Assembly: GCA_963578625.1 (NCBI GenBank)
Contig: CAUZEO010000306.1
Span: 1-6,425, forward strand
Direction: 5' to 3'
DNA: 6,425 bases
From: CAUZEO01 sp963578625
GTDB lineage: Bacteria > Verrucomicrobiota > Kiritimatiellia > SLOV01
Of the stretch, positions 5,644 through 6,425 are shown piece after piece. The notes beneath the pieces were generated by a model. That model searched no databases. It was not told the DNA's origin and saw only the letters and a list, made by a program, of their open reading frames with translations. A program made the translations under genes and the position numbers. Positions within the stretch are counted from its first letter, which is position 1, and every line of letters begins with the position of its first letter.

Positions 5644-6390
5644 CTACTGGCTATTCAGGCCGGCCCAGTCGAAGAAGACACCGTCGGAGCCCCCCTGATC
5701 CAAGAGGATTTGTTCGAATTCATTCGGGGTCATCCAGATCGTGTGGCCATCCATCATGACGAAATTCATCCCGTCCATATGGCGAATGAATCTGAAAATG
5801 TTTCCCACGTTGATGTCGTAAAACCGGGCCCCGTTCCCCCATTCGTTCGAAAACGCCGCCCCGGCCCCGTCGCCTCCCATGCACATGTCCGAGGGCCGCC
5901 GGACGAGCGCCAGGGACGCCATGGTCGCGCCGGATGACTGGGGCCAGCTGCGGCCGTTGAACTTGAAGTTCGGCGCCTCCAGCGCTGGATTCATGGTCCC
6001 GTTGATGGCCACGTTCCGCGACGGCTTGCCGCTGGGCAGAACCGCCGTGTCCGCCGGGCAGTGAAGCACCGACCGGCGAATCGCTTCCGGCATATCCAAC
6101 GTGGAGCGATTCTCATCCATGTAGTCAACCCCGATGGTTGTGTGCCAGTGAATGACCGGCCCCCACCTGCTGTGCGTCGGGTTGTCCCAGTAGGCCGGCA
6201 TCGTTCCGTCGTGATCGTTTGAGTACTGAATCATGCCGACGGAGGTTTGGTGCAGATTGCTTTGGCACGAGACGGTCTTCGCGCGGTCCAGCGCATTGCG
6301 CATGGCCGGCGCCAGGAGGGCGGCCAGGATCGCAATGATCGCGATGACGACCAAAAGCTCGATGAGGGTAAACCCTCTCTCGCTTCGCAT
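5644..6390 (-). CDS. Prepilin-like protein with H-X9-DG domain (type II secretion/pilin-like), 5' end uncertain
   Basis: Pseudopilin-like exported protein. Prepilin peptidase would cut after the Gly in RSERG, before FTLIELLVVIAIIAILAAL, an N-terminal methylation helix with Glu at mature position 5. Counting from ATG 6390 the product is 248 residues. The helix is followed by a soluble domain with Cys in SCQSNLHQ and in LHCPAD. Near the C-terminus HMDGMNFVMMDG fits the H-X9-DG signature of the pilin-like families that are strongly expanded in PVC bacteria. Such proteins are usually thought to form or decorate secretion pseudopili, but their exact role is mostly unknown. ATG 6390 has no ribosome binding site, and TTG 6402 is no better. 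A second FTLIEL-coding motif lies just upstream in another frame, so the true start may be beyond the window, with a frame change at a GAGAGAG tract. The stop is TAG at 5646-5644. Confidence 0.85.
   Translation of the reverse strand: MRSERGFTLIELLVVIAIIAILAALLAPAMRNALDRAKTVSCQSNLHQTSVGMIQYSNDHDGTMPAYWDNPTHSRWGPVIHWHTTIGVDYMDENRSTLDMPEAIRRSVLHCPADTAVLPSGKPSRNVAINGTMNPALEAPNFKFNGRSWPQSSGATMASLALVRRPSDMCMGGDGAGAAFSNEWGNGARFYDINVGNIFRFIRHMDGMNFVMMDGHTIWMTPNEFEQILLDQGGSDGVFFDWAGLNSQ
6375..6381 (-). repeat. GAGAGAG dinucleotide tract at a likely frame break
   Basis: On the minus strand the sequence reads GCGAGAGAGGGTTT. The tract lies between an upstream FTLIELPA-coding stretch (6425-6402) and the in-frame FTLIELL of the prepilin gene (from 6372). 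Loss of one AG unit puts both in one frame. Short AG tracts can slip during replication, and they are also a place for sequencing error. Confidence 0.45.
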
Positions 6391-6425
6391 TGTGGCGGGC
6401 AAGCCGGCAGTTCGATCAGCGTGAA

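Noticed and set aside
5413..5937. 174-codon plus-strand frame
   Set aside because: It runs across the end of the PEP-CTERM gene, the terminator and the antisense of the prepilin gene, so it cannot be a single real gene.
1..6425. CRISPR array, tRNA/rRNA, toxin-antitoxin or defence genes
   Set aside because: No spaced direct repeats, cloverleaf-like segments or matching protein motifs were found on either strand.

Overview
The window looks like an accessory stretch of a chromosome from the PVC group (Verrucomicrobiota, Kiritimatiellota, Lentisphaerota or Planctomycetota). The reasons are indirect: a prepilin-like protein with the H-X9-DG signature, a PEP-CTERM sorted protein, a large secreted FG-GAP/VCBS protein with a UnbV/ASPIC end, and an intergenic palindrome of the AAAGAACGCAAAGA type. 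No marker gene fixes the taxon. I see no defence system, CRISPR array, RNA gene or metabolic operon.

Layout. Positions 1-287 (+) hold the C-terminal end of an IS3-family transposase, cut by the window edge. It is followed almost at once by 304-588 (+), the C-terminal remnant of a larger protein whose front is missing, probably lost at the insertion-sequence junction. Positions 589-767 have no convincing gene but carry a 12-13 bp inverted repeat about 110 bp across. On the minus strand, 4458-3430 encodes a secreted 342-aa two-domain protein, and 3224-768 encodes an 818-aa relative. The 818-aa protein has the same N-terminal module plus seven calcium-binding DxDxDG-type repeats and a UnbV/ASPIC domain. 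A divergent 409-bp intergenic region (4459-4867) separates this pair from a plus-strand PEP-CTERM protein (4868-5575), which ends in a clear intrinsic terminator. A convergent prepilin-like H-X9-DG protein (6390-5644, minus) closes the window.

How the parts relate. All four intact genes encode exported or surface proteins, in keeping with envelope or extracellular polysaccharide biology. No enzyme, exosortase or secretion machinery is encoded here, so the shared role is inference.

The two most interesting points are small-scale gene damage. (1) A 65-bp palindromic element sits in the signal-peptide region of the 818-aa gene. An apparent original start (ATG at 3332, signal-peptide-like MTVKKTLSILVMVGL) is in frame with the body of the gene but cut off by a single TAG. 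A GTG inside the palindrome, preceded by AAAGG, gives a replacement start and hydrophobic leader. (2) Upstream of the prepilin gene a second FTLIEL-coding motif lies out of frame. Removing one AG from a GAGAGAG tract would join the two motifs into one reading frame.
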